Below are positions 1 through 10,559 of a stretch of DNA of 64,000 nucleotides, in pieces. Numbering within the stretch: position 1 is the stretch's first letter; every line of letters starts with the position of its first letter. The notes under the pieces were generated by a model. It made no database searches. It had not been told where the DNA came from and worked only from the letters and a program-made list of their open reading frames with translations. Where the stretch lies: assembly GCF_036711975.1 (NCBI RefSeq), contig NW_027248939.1:620001-684000 (forward strand). The letters run 5' to 3'. The DNA comes from Onthophagus taurus. Taxonomy: Eukaryota; Arthropoda; Insecta; Coleoptera; Scarabaeidae. The translations under genes were made by a program, and so were the position numbers.

Positions 1-545
1 GAACTATATAACTCGTTCTCTGCTTAAGTTTGATCAGGCAATTTAAATTTAAAGGGGATCTCATCTTCGTACATTCAAATGATGCCTTGGAATCCGTCTT
101 CAACTTTAATTGGCAAACTTCTCGGAGTTCGAACTTCTTCCTATCTTCGTTCTTGGTAGCACTCAGCAGAACTAGCAGGTCACCGAGATATTACAAATTT
201 ATAAAATCAATTATTAATTTCCGGATATAGATTTTTTTACGAACTGTAGAAACGGTTTAATCAATTATTGATTATGGTTATATCCTTCAAAATGAAAGCT
301 TTTGCTAATTTATAGTGGTGTTGAAATAAATGTAAAGTCCGTGCTAATTTATTTATTTCCATTTGTTACAATACACCATAACTGTTTTAATCAAATAATT
401 TATTTACAGGAACTTACGAATGAAAGCAAATATACCGTCATTAATTACACAAAAAGGGTATCGTTGAAACGTCTCCGGCGTAATCATCTAACTAAACCAC
501 CATACTCAATTAATTTAATCGGAAATAGTTCATCAAAATTTTAGA
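1..545 (+). repeat. Dispersed repeat R1, copy a
   Basis: Moderately diverged copies of this AT-rich sequence occur at about 34770-35770 (same strand, split by a LINE insertion), 46990-47400 and 59195-59480 (both reversed). Shared landmarks include a run near 40-60 (TTTAAATTTAAAGG), the block around 215-260 and the segment ATTTAATCGGAAATA near 515. No TIRs, LTRs or coding potential could be assigned; short open frames here are not conserved among copies. Confidence 0.75.
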
Positions 546-954
546 AAACTCTATTTAACAGTTTTAGTTGAACATGTAAATTTAATTGTTTTCCCAATTT
601 TGGGTTACAAAATCAAAATCAATAAGTAGGTAATTTTAATTATAAAACATTAAAGCTTCCAATGCAAATTTCACATATTCCAGTGCATATAAATGGTGTC
701 AAATGGAAGGATACATGAAGGAAAAACGCTATGACATAAAGGAAGGTCTACGTGCGTTCCAGATATCCAGCAAAACAGATCACTTTAACCACGAAAATGG
801 AAGCGAAAGTATATGACAGTGTGTCCCTTGGAAAGCTGTGCGGTGCTGAATGCTTTATAAAATCTCTATAAAGATATGACAGATGACTGTCATCTATAAA
901 AATATGACAGATAAATGACCATGAGTAATGATCGGAAATAATTTGTCCGGTGCT
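546..954. other. Unassigned AT-rich stretch
   Basis: No gene or recognisable element was found. Much of this interval is absent from the paralogous right arm near 59170-59195, so it is either an insertion here or a deletion there. Short open frames are not supported by any motif. Confidence 0.5.
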
Positions 955-1510
955 GTTTCGTCCCAACACTTTTTAAAATATATTTTAGGGGAGTTTTAGG
1001 ACCAACGACCTAAGGACCGAGATAACGGCCGTAAATGAGGATTATGGGATTTCCACTAATCCGTAAAACTAAATACCTGGTAATGGACGGAGAGAAGATT
1101 GGCCGCTGGAGGGCAATACTATTAAAAACGTCACATCCTATAGATACCTGGGACTGCAAATTACAGAGAACGAGTATAGCAATGATGAATTAGTTAGTGA
1201 AATGGTTCAAGCTAAGATAGTAATAAAGAGACCGAATAACGTTCTCTGGAGTAAGAAAATATACAAAAGAAGTAATATACTAATGTAAACAACTGTTGTC
1301 AAACGTGTTGCAACCTACGAAGTAGTCTTATAAAAAGTCGAAGGAAAAGTAAGTCGATGATAAATGCAACGGAAAAGGAGTATTGGCGAAGGTGCTCGAG
1401 AAAGACAAAGATAGATAAAGCTATCAGGAAATAAATTAAGCGAAACGAGGAAGGCCCGCGCGCTAGGGTGCGGGAAATGGTTTTGTACTGTAATTCAGCT
1501 CGCTTAATAA
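955..1510 (+). pseudogene. LINE (non-LTR) ORF2 C-terminal remnant
   Basis: Broken reading frames on the plus strand translate to post-palm pieces of a non-LTR retrotransposon reverse transcriptase, such as YRYLGLQI near 1139 and a late EYWRRCSRKT block near 1378. The same blocks occur in 58440-59165 on the opposite strand, so this is the duplicated counterpart of that copy. Several stops and frameshifts make it inactive. No endonuclease or catalytic YADD box is present, so it is a 3' fragment only. Confidence 0.75.
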
Positions 1511-2316
1511 AAAAAGATAGTCGATGTGTTGTGGAAATATTTATAAGTAATAATAATTGATGAATTGTGGACCTTTCTCATTGTAGTTATGTTATTAAAG
1601 GTTAAACAGTACTCGATGTTTATGCATATCGCATTTCCACCTTATTATTTAACCAACCTTAATCCTGTAATTTGCAAAAAAAATCTATATTATAACTGGT
1701 ATACAGGTGCCCATTAGATATGTATGGAATATAGTATATATCTTGGTAAATATCAACTTCATAAAACATTTTATACAAAAGTTGTTTAATATTTTATTTG
1801 CCATAATAAGAAAGCATTTAATTATTTTTATTTCAGAAAACAAACGAGCAACAAACAATACTTAAAGTTTTTTAAATGGCAATGTATCCTTTCGTTAGGC
1901 TGATTTGATGACGTAAAATTTTTTTTCGCCTCCCATACCTGAAAGTAAATCATATCAGCCCTAAAAAAATAACTGAAAGCTAGATTTTCGGCCGTTGGGA
2001 TTCTAAACTCTGAACGTCCCTACTTTATAGTTTCTCATCACAATGTAGTTAGTCTTCATTGACATTATATTTTTGCAATTTTGTTTGGTTTAATGGGAGG
2101 CGAAAAACAGTTGTGTGTCACACGTGCAGAAATGCATTAGCAGCCCTTATCTATAGCTAATGGCCTCGGGCTGCTAATGCTTATTTTCTGCCCTTGAGAC
2201 ACAATATATTATGTACTTACCCTTACATCAGAATAGCCAATGATTTCTCCAGGTTCATCATTATATTAAAAAATTGAAAAATGTTAAATTGTTATGATGA
2301 AAAATATTTATTAGAT

Positions 2317-2375
2317 TTCAGTGCTACAATATTGTTTCGACTCGAACGAATGAGTCGTCTTCAGGCACGACTGTA
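2317..2375 (-). ncRNA. Hammerhead-ribozyme-like motif (type I layout)
   Basis: On the minus strand the order is GTGC (stem I), CTGAAGA (core CUGANGA), a CGACTC/GAGTCG hairpin (stem II), GAAAC (core), a very short stem III, GTA (cleavage triplet NUH), then GCAC, which pairs with the first stem. The weak point is register: the stem II closing pair uses the G that would be G12 of the core, or else one extra C lies between core and stem. Hammerheads with minimal stem III are known in Penelope-like elements. Activity is inferred, not shown. Confidence 0.5.
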
Positions 2376-2379
2376 AATT

Positions 2380-3205
2380 AAAATTATAAAATAAAAAATC
2401 TTAATTAAAGAAAAATTATAATAAAAATATTTACCGTCGTAAATTTAGTGGCAAAAATTTGCGTAAGATGTACTTACATACATTGGAATGTTAACAAAAA
2501 ACTTCATTGAAAAAACAAAATGTTGTAGAGAGAAAAAGAAGGGAAAGTTTCAAAAAATAAAATTTTTTACAAGTTGAATATTAAAGGGTTAAAGATTAAA
2601 ATGAATTAGAATGAAATGGTATTGAAAATTTAAACGATATAAAATTTGAGAAGTTTTCGAAAAAGATATAAAAACAAAACGTAGCAAATTGAAAAATTTA
2701 CAAAAAAATTAAAATTTAAATCAGAATGATAATTAACAAGAAAAATTTTTTAACTTTAAATGAAAAATAACAAAACAACTGAACTAAAAATCTATTCAAA
2801 AGTGTAACATGCGCATGTTAAATAAAAATTAAATTAAAAATTAAAGGATTTTGAGAATTAAAAATAAAATATAAATGCTTAAGTTTCTTTCCACAACATG
2901 AAGTTACAAAATAAAAGAAAAATTCTGAAAACTAAAAAGAAAAAACAAAGATTAAAGGCGTAAAAATAAAATTTAAGAGCGATTACCTAAAACGTGTATT
3001 CTTCAGCGTGACATGTTGTAGAGAGAAAGATAAAGAGGAAGTAACAGGTTAAATAAAACATTTAGAAATAAAAATTCACTATAAATGCGAACTTGACAAA
3101 ATAAAATTTACTGTGTGACAGGCCAAACACCTTGTATGGAGATTCAAAAAATCAAATAAATTTCAAATAAAATCTGTGATTATTGAAATCAGTGATATCA
3201 TTTAA
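2380..3205. other. A-rich interior of transposon, no gene seen
   Basis: This interval is rich in AAATTAA-like and AAAATAAAA-like runs on the plus strand with no open frame of note. It lies between the hammerhead-like motif and the hairpin repeat, inside the 1704-4794 element. It might be the body of a non-autonomous retroelement, but no ends or target duplication were resolved. Confidence 0.5.
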
Positions 3206-3547
3206 GATCAAATCAGGGAATGTTTTTTTACTTACATCAGAAATTTTTTGAAAAAAATGTAAAAATTGTTTATTAATAAAAATTATTCAACAACATTAAT
3301 CTAGATATCCGAGATCGGCAAGTACCTCGAATTATTGCCGTAAATTAAATTTACATACAAAATAAAACAAATAAACGAAAAATTAGGGTACATCTCCCTA
3401 ATGTACCCTAATTGTCTCTCATTCGAGGTACTTGATGATCTCGGATATCTAGATTAATGTTGTTGAATAATTTTTATTAATAAACAATTTTTACATTTTT
3501 TTCAAAAAATTTTTGATGTAAGTAAAAAAACATTCCCTGATTTGATC
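3206..3547. repeat. Large inverted repeat (hairpin, arms about 128 bp)
   Basis: Arms at about 3206-3334 and 3421-3547 are nearly perfect reverse complements, both containing TTACATCAGAAATTTTTTG or its complement and ATCTAGAT. A third partial copy of the arm sits at 4075-4150, after the SINE. A smaller inverted repeat around GGGTACAT lies in the loop. Confidence 0.85.
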
Positions 3548-3552
3548 TAGAT

Positions 3553-4074
3553 TATGTATGTATGTATGTTACGGGGAGTGCGTATACTATACGCGGCACC
3601 TAGGCCCCAACGGGCCCCTTGTACATCCTCCTCTAAGAGGTCTGAGATGATAAACGCGAGCTTAACTTGATTTCTGGCTGATTCCGCTTCCTGACCGACC
3701 CCCCTCACCGGGCGTGCTACGGCACAGGCCCAGTGCGGGTTCGCCCCTGTCAGGTGCCGCTCAATGATGCCACTCACTCGCTGGCCCCTCCGTACCAAGG
3801 TGGAGCAAAGCTGCTCATCAACCCTTGGCCCGGGTACGCTCTCACGAGGTGTGGCTTCAAGAACGCTAACGCGCATTCAGCCATGTGTTCAAACCCATTA
3901 CACACATGGGTGATAACGACAACCAGAGGTGTACGACTGGTTGCCGGGACCGACGGCTTAACGTCCCCTCCGAAGGACGGGTGGGCGGCTTGGTGAATAT
4001 GTTTAAACCGGGGCTCGAACCCGGAACGTCTGCGTGTCAACCCGAGAGTTTAACCGCTGAGCCACCGCCCAGCC
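3553..4074 (-). mobile_element. tRNA-derived SINE, about 520 bp
   Basis: The minus-strand 5' end carries a tRNA-like head with an RNA polymerase III A box (TGGCTCAGCGG, plus coordinates 4054-4064) and B box (GGTTCGAGCCC, 4011-4021). The 3' end on that strand is a simple (CATA)n tail at about 3553-3570. Direct repeats ATCTAGATTA flank both ends and look like a target-site duplication. The body is strikingly GC-rich against its surroundings. Open frames on both strands inside it have no family resemblance and are treated as chance. Confidence 0.85.
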
Positions 4075-4342
4075 TATCTAGATTAATGTTATTAGTTAAA
4101 TTTTCATAATAACCAATTTTTACATTTTTTTCAAAAATTTTCTGATATAAGGGTTGTAAAATGTTACGTCATCGTAAAGAGAAAAAAAAGCTCTGTCAAA
4201 TGAGCCTAACGAAAGTGTTATTCGTTGCTCGTTTGTTTTCTGAAATAAAAACAATTGAATGCTTTCTTATTATGGCAAATAAAATATTAAACAACTTTTG
4301 TATAAAATGTTTTTTTATGAAGTAGATATTTACCAAGATATA

Positions 4343-4763
4343 CAGCGTGTCCCGTATCTTCCGCATCAGAGCATTATACGGTTGTAGAATACATTATTCT
4401 GAAGCGATCTTTCTAATAAAATTTTTTCGAAATGTTTATAATAACCGCACGGGAACTGTTTAACGACGACCAATAACGGACGACTTTGATTCATCGAAAA
4501 AGTTTATTTCTCTTTCCATGACGAATCTATTGGTGAGTACACGTGGGAAACGAGTTATCATCGGCGTAGCGAACCGGCCGAGGGTGGCACCGATTACCTG
4601 AGTCTGATTTGCGATCTGCTGATTGGACGAAAAACAGTTCCTTTAAACAGTTCCCGTGCGGTTATTATAAACATTTCGAAAAAATTTTATTAGAAAGATC
4701 GCTTCAGAATAATGTATCCTACAACCGTATAATGCTCTGATGCGGAAGATACGGGACACGCTG
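4343..4763. mobile_element. MITE nested in the outer element's right TIR
   Basis: It starts CAGCGTGTCCCGTATC and ends GATACGGGACACGCTG, with TIRs of about 119 bp and a 421-bp total length, flanked by TA. It splits the right inverted repeat of the 1704-4794 transposon, so it inserted later. A separate fragment of the same family lies at about 51688-51724. Confidence 0.9.
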
Positions 4764-4902
4764 TATACTATATTCCATACATAATGGGCACCCTGTATAA
4801 TACATCTCAATGCGCATAACGTTAGTTTTATTGCTACTATTTGTACGCTCACTACAATTCTAATTACATCTGTAATAATATTTCGTGTATAAAACGGATT
4901 AC

Positions 4903-5415
4903 ATGCCACGAACAAGAAAACATTTAAAATTTATGGATTTTGTGCCACCCAATCGTGCTGTTACAAGTTATTCTCTAAGTCACAAAGTTCAGCAAGTTAT
5001 GTTAATTTATTTCATACTTGGTGGTATAACGTACACAATTCAAACCATTGCGGAGTCGAAAATTCAACTACTAACAAAGATAGAAACGAGCTTGATGCTA
5101 TTTATTTTAGTAACTCTTTATTATGGTTACTTATCACTTTATTACATCAAAAACAATGTCGAAAACGTTTTCAACAAAATAAAATCATTGAATGAATTTG
5201 GGCATCTTGAAAAAGCTAGTCGTAAACACGAATTAATCGATTTTGAGGGCGCAACATCCCATCACAGTGAAATGCGGAAATTTCGGAGAATTGTCAATGG
5301 TCACATTCAAAAATGTAAATATAAATAATTTTTATTTCAAATTTAATTTCGAATCTGTTTTAAGATAATGCAGGGTGCGTATGCTTATGCTACAATGCAA
5401 GGAACCAATGATTAA
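4903..5415 (+). pseudogene. Odorant receptor pseudogene (7tm_6), internally deleted
   Basis: The first part is closely similar to the intact receptor at 58133-56852: N-terminal region and first transmembrane segments up to the residues HELID. The frame then jumps into exon 3 (the stretch equivalent to the MILRAQKP region) and finishes with the conserved C-terminal exon motif AYAYATM after an unspliced intron. Roughly 763 bp are missing relative to the intact gene. The start codon position is ACG instead of ATG, although a second methionine follows three codons later. Loss of the middle membrane segments and the premature frame make it non-functional as an odorant-gated channel subunit. Confidence 0.9.
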
Positions 5416-5539
5416 AATTACAAGATTACATATTATGAGTTGTATTAAATAAATGTATTATATACATATATAACAATAAAAGGCATTGTTAGTATTAAAG
5501 GGTTTTATTTAAATCACCTTATATACAACACTATATTCT

Positions 5540-6080
5540 CCTATACTTATTGCTCTTTCACCCTCCATTTTTGCTTCTGCAAGAAAGTTTTCCATATGGC
5601 CGGTAACACCTAGTAAGGCAGTTCAAAGTAGCAAAGGTATTATTTCTTAATCAACTTCACTACCAGTTCATGACGCAACTTATAATTTGGTCCATAATCA
5701 TATTAAAAAGCGCAGGGCTCAGAGGCTCAGCGTGCAGAGATATTCTGTATCACCCTGTCTAATACCGGTTAATACTTCATAATTTCCGTTATTTCCTGAT
5801 TGCCTTCGTCCGTGTTATTTGCAACTGGCTGTTAAAGTTTTTGAAAATTGTCTGCTCAGTCTTCTTTAAAGATTATGTTGATTGGTTATGTTCATTTAGC
5901 GGTTTCTTTCTATTTCTGAGCATGTTCCAAATTTTCTTCTGTCCCTCGTACAGGTCGTGTTCCAAATCCTTAGCGAATTTTTCGAAGTGGGGTAGGAGAT
6001 TATTTTTCTTGGTTCTAGTGTGGACTCAAAGAGTAACTGTGGCGCAGAAGTCAGAAGTTCTATAATACGCTGTGCAAACA
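5540..6080 (-). pseudogene. Decayed LINE reverse transcriptase fragment
   Basis: The minus-strand translation shows pieces typical of non-LTR reverse transcriptases: a DLYEGQKKIW block around 5950, then GIRQGD near 5750 and a degraded MDQI-like stretch after it. Stops and frameshifts interrupt it throughout. It does not extend into the duplicated segment that ends near 5515. Confidence 0.6.
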
Positions 6081-6269
6081 ACTCTGCAGTCGTAACATGA
6101 GTGGGAATGGTTAATAATTTACAAAACTCTTATACTACTCGTGGTTATAAACGTAACGCTCATCTTTGAGAAAAAGGTTGCATAGTGTAATTAGAGATAG
6201 TTTAATTATTATAATTAATTTAATGATTTCATTTTCTTTTCATATTATTGAAATCCATAAATATATAAA

Positions 6270-6440
6270 ACACTATCGATTTACCCGGCAACGATAGAAA
6301 AAATATTTAAAAATGCTACATTTACCGCATTATCATCGATTTACTATGTTTCAAGATTGTTTGGTATAACACCTTATTACATAGATAAAACGAAAAGTTT
6401 AAAACATCATCGATTTCTTATAATATATGGTTTATACCTT
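6270..6440 (+). pseudogene. Possible gustatory receptor N-terminal exon fragment
   Basis: One open stretch of 57 codons reads like the first membrane segment of an insect gustatory receptor: SSIYYVSRLFGITPYYID resembles the family's N-terminal pattern of a hydrophobic stretch, a serine-arginine pair and a GxxPY-like turn. There is no in-frame ATG upstream before a stop, and no following exons were identified with confidence. It may be a solitary exon, or a remnant that lost its start. Neighbouring DNA gives no further receptor exons. The family call rests on pattern recognition only. Confidence 0.4.
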
Positions 6441-8598
6441 TAAAAGGAATAACTTTCGTTTCAACTTATTATTTTGTGATATTCATCACATTTATGAAAA
6501 TGGAGTATACTTATTAAATGAATCGAAGTGAATTTTATAAAAATTGGAAAATATTCTTTATTCACCATTGTTTTTTTTAATGTATTCGTCTTTACGGTTA
6601 ACTCGGGTTTTCGCCAAACCGAGTTTGTTCATAGTATACACTTGAACTAACATTAGCAATGTTATTCAACAACAACCATTCTTTCAACTCAAACGAATGT
6701 AATATTCAACAATTAGGCAATTTTTCGCATCCTTAAAAACTGCTTAGTCATCCTTCAACATAATCACGTATGTAATATAAAACACAACAATCCACACTCC
6801 CCAATGAATAATTTTTACAGATTAGAGACTTTGTTCTTCAAAGTGCTCAACTTCGCTTGTTTTTTTTTAACATGTCTATTAATATTTTAGTATGATACTT
6901 AAATTGAGGTGCATTGATGATAATAACTTTTGTTAGGTATTTTAAGTTGTTGATAAAATGATTTGATCATTAACCATTTGATTATCTATCTTCCGAAGAT
7001 TTTGACCATGCTTGGAAAGCATGCAGACAGTTAAGGTTTACAGACCTTAAAACGGTAACCTCAACATCAGAATTACTTGAAAACTGGTCATTTTATAAAA
7101 GGCCATATGGGTTTTGTTTGGTATAAACAATATCTTTCTCGTAATTATACCAGAAAAGCTTACAATATGTTATTTTACAGATTAACATGAACGTTACGAC
7201 AGGGTTTGAGTGTGGCGGCACTAATACAACCTTTTGTGATGGCAATTGGCGAGAATATTTTTAAATTAAAGTTTAAAGTTTTGAAGTTGCTATAAAACAC
7301 CTATTTAGATATGTGTTGCAGTACAATAAAGCCTAAAAAATGAATTTGGTGTTTAATTGTCTGATTAGTATTACCTTATTTATGTTAGAAAATTATTCAA
7401 TGTGAAAGGATAAAAGATAACCTGTGATCAACAAATTTCTTTACCGTCATGCAGTTATATTAAATGCCGTGATTAGCTAAGTCAAGGTACGTAGTGTTAA
7501 TTAATAGTTAGCATTAAAGCAACAAATAATTTCATTGTCCCAACGTATAATGTTCATGTACTTGATGAACAATATTTATTGGATAAAGGAATATTTTATG
7601 AAGTAGCTTCTTTAGCAGGATTAATATGTACATTATAAGAACGTATGATGTTATTGGCTCAATGAACAGCTTTAATTGATACTATAAAGTAGTATCATTG
7701 GCAGGATAATCCTGCACATAATTATAATGTTCGACTTTGTTAGCTCAATAAAATGTGATTTAAAAAAACCAATGTACGCTATTCATTCATGCAATAAATT
7801 TACATTAATCAATGAACGAGTTCATCCTTTTGTGCAAAATGTTCAATGTGTCAACGTACTTTTTCATCGGACTGATTTTATCGTTATTTTCATTGTTACA
7901 ACGAAGAAACTTGTTGAAGATTGTTGTTACATGAATAAGTTTTTTTAAAAAGAAAGATACGTTATTTTTGACTTACGAAATCAATTCTCGATACGAAAAT
8001 GTGATTGTTGACTCAACACTAAGATATTCTTTTTCAAGATTATTGATTTACTTTCACTAAGAATTCGCTTTCTTGAGAATCAATAATATTTGTATACTTG
8101 CTTAGAGAATATGTGGTTTTTCTTCACTCAACAAAATGATCGTGTGGATATACAAGAATATGATAAGGTTGAGCCAAGAGTAATAATCTTCCTTCAAGAA
8201 TATATTTCTTTCTGTTAAATGAAATTTGTTAATTTCATTAATTAACCGTCCGTATACTAGGTGAATTAATCTCAAATACTAGGTGGGGTTTGACATACCC
8301 CGAAAATAAAATACTATTTCTATAAAATATTACATAGACAAAGATCTCGTGCGTTCTTTTTGTTTTTGAATCATTTTGAGTTTTTAATTGCTTTTTAACA
8401 TAACATTCATCAATGCCATCAATATCACTTGAACATTATTCAATGCACAATTCAATCAATTAATCTAAAACTACGAATTTAAAATTGATCAACATTGTTC
8501 AAAGGTATTTTTTCAGATTTTATTATTATCACCTGAATACAAGAAATTTTCTACCACCTGCAATACATATTAAAAACGAAGTAAACGTGTTATTATTA
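6441..8598. other. Unassigned AT-rich interval
   Basis: No gene could be supported. Open frames such as 7727-7948 have no motif. A short open stretch near 7185-7300 is hydrophobic and might belong to a receptor exon, but nothing confirms it. No TIRs or LTRs were found. Confidence 0.4.
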
Positions 8599-10354
8599 TT
8601 AAACACATTTAAGCGAATCTCTTAAAACTTTTCTTTTTATTTTTCCAATCGCTGTTTTTGGTAAATCTTCCACGAAATAAATCCCTCCTCGTAAGTGTTT
8701 CGTTTTCGAAATTCGTTCTTAAAGAATAAAACTTCAAATATATTTCAATTTAAAAAAAATGGTATTACCTGCCACAAATTGAATCAATTCTTCTTCAGTT
8801 ATGTCCACATTTGGTTGTTTAACTACAAACCCAGTGGGTAATTCCCCAGCAAGTTTATCTGGTTTACCAACAACGCAAGCCGCTTTCACCTTTGGATGTG
8901 ATAATAAAATCCCCTCGATTTCAACCGGTGCTACTTGAAACCCTTTATATTTAATTACATCTTTAAGTCTATCGACTATAAAAACGAATCCTTCCTCGTC
9001 GTAATAACCATAATCACCCGTGTGCAACCACTCATTAACAAAAGTATTCTTAGTGGCTTCCGGGTTACGATAATATCCTTTTGTAACCAGTCTTCCTTTT
9101 ACAAGAATTTCGCCAGCTTCATGAGATCCTAACCGTTTTCCAAATTCATCGCAAATACAAAGCGACATTCCAGGAACGATTTTTCCTGCAGATCCAACTT
9201 TTTTTTCACCAGTTCGCATCATTGTTACCCCTAATGTAGCTTCCGTTAATCCATACCCTTGACGAAAACATTTTAAATTTGGAAATAACGCGACGAGTTC
9301 TTCTTCGATTTTCTCGTTTAACGAATTGCCTCCACAGAAAAGTTCTTCGATTGTTGAAACGCCGTAATTTTTAAAAATGAGACTTTTAACAAAACTGTAA
9401 GCCATTGTCGGAACAATCGCTAAATGTGTTATGTGGTGTTTTTCGATTGATTCTAAGTATAATTTTTCGTTGAATCGTTTCATCGTAATAATTTGGCTCC
9501 CTCTCATTACGTGGGATATGTTTACTACTAAACCGGAAACGTGGAAAAATGGGAGTATTGAGAATATGATTTCTTCTTTTGCCAAGGAAACTCTTGGGTC
9601 GTATAATTGATTTACTCTCATTGCTATGTTATCGTGAGTTATCATAACAGCTTTAGGTAATCCTGTTGTACCAGAAGAAGAGGTAATAAAAGCAGTTTGA
9701 TCAATTGGATTGACGTTGTTAGGTTTAAAGTTATCGATGCAAATATTTTTGTTACAATTCTTTTCTATAAAGGTACTTAAAGTATCATAGCCTGAAACGT
9801 CTTCGTCGTCTAAGATTATTATTTTTAAATCTTGAAATTTATTTTTTTCCTCAATAAAAATATTTAATACTTTCGAAGATATAAAAACAATTTTTGGTTG
9901 GTAGATATCATATAGATTTAAAAATTCATCTGAAATAATTAATTTATTATGTTTAATAAAAAAAAGTTTATAACAAAATACTTTTCGTATAAGTTTGATT
10001 AATAAATCCAGAAATCATTCCAAGAAATAACCCAGCAACTACAGGAACGTAATAAAAAATACTATTTTCCCCCGATATAGCTAAAACGTCGTTTTGTTTA
10101 AAACCACAACATCGAAGACTTTCAGCTAATTTACAAGATAAAATTAAAAATTCTTTGTTTGTAATCTTTTGATCATTTGACACGTCAATCTAAAATTGAT
10201 CGTAATTAATATTTATAATTTTTTCTTACGTGCAAGTTTCGTATACAAATAAAACTTTGTCATCTTTTTCTTTGAGTTTATCAAATAATCTGATTCCAAG
10301 AGAAACCAATGGAATAGGTGTTAATAGTTTCGGTCCATGTAAAATACGATCCAT
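8599..10354 (-). CDS. Acyl-CoA synthetase / 4-coumarate-CoA ligase-like (AMP-forming), four exons
   Basis: This adenylate-forming enzyme would activate a carboxylic acid with ATP and join it to CoA. Exons: 10354-10247 (or to 10230), 10189-9982, 9929-8769, 8717-8599. Visible motifs are the P-loop-like SSSGTTGLPK (about residue 190), YGLTEA (about 331), TGD (about 410), DRLKD (about 425) and the C-terminal catalytic lysine in PKTAIGKI. Introns 2 and 3 have clean GT-AG sites and keep frame. Intron 1 is ambiguous: the GTAAG donor at 10229 does not keep frame with the acceptor at 10190, whereas a GTATAC donor at 10246 does and gives 531 residues, the usual size. No peroxisomal SKL-type end is seen (it ends KCV). 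The substrate cannot be predicted. A partial inverted duplicate lies at 36050-37868. Confidence 0.88.
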
Positions 10355-10559
10355 GTTTTAATAACAATTTGAAAGTCTAAAACCTAGAAGGATTGTAAAC
10401 CACATTTACAGAACTACAAACTTATTTATTGAAGTACTTGTTTTATATACGTTAAAAAGTTAAGTGTAGTTGAAACCTTGTATTAAATTTTTGTTCCAAA
10501 CAAATTAACAACAAAAAAGTTTTGAGTAAATAATCGTGTTAAATTAAACTAAATTTGAA

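Larger units (their letters stand above)
1704..4794. mobile_element. TA-target DNA transposon with long TIRs, carrying nested insertions
   Basis: The element starts CAGGTGCCCAT and ends ATGGGCACCCTG and is flanked by TA on each side. The terminal inverted repeats run for about 200 bp (1704-1915 against 4160-4794 once the nested MITE is removed). The unoccupied site is visible in the inverted duplicate near 58220, where the two flanks join at a single TATA. The interior holds an A-rich region, a hairpin repeat at 3206-3547, a SINE and a hammerhead-like motif. No transposase was recognised. Ends and target fit the IS630-Tc1-mariner group; the exact family is not established. Confidence 0.85.
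1..5515. repeat. Left arm of inverted segmental duplication (odorant receptor region)
   Basis: This block matches the reverse complement of about 56750-59480 in the same order: dispersed repeat R1, LINE 3' remnant, an upstream stretch, odorant receptor sequence and the 3' flank with a polyadenylation-like region. The match ends near 5515 here and near 56750 there. Two large differences exist: this copy holds a 3.1-kb transposon at 1704-4794, and it has about 650 bp (roughly 275-950) that the other arm lacks. The receptor in this arm is broken. The shared order of unrelated pieces shows duplication of one segment rather than independent insertions. Confidence 0.85.

Noticed and set aside
2380..3200. 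CRISPR-like array or satellite in the A-rich region
   Set aside because: Repeated AAATTAA-like strings have no fixed unit or spacing.
4011..4064. A functional tRNA gene
   Set aside because: A and B boxes are present, but no cloverleaf could be completed and the unit continues into a SINE body with a simple-repeat tail and target duplication.
3547..4109. Overlapping open frames on both strands (up to 109 codons)
   Set aside because: They lie within the GC-rich SINE, where few stops are expected by chance, and show no domain.
7520..7720. Possible mitochondrial insertion because of its AT-rich, coding-like look
   Set aside because: No stretch could be matched to a mitochondrial protein or RNA.
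7727..7948. Plus-strand open frame of 73 codons
   Set aside because: Begins with ATG but shows no signal peptide, domain or homology to neighbours.
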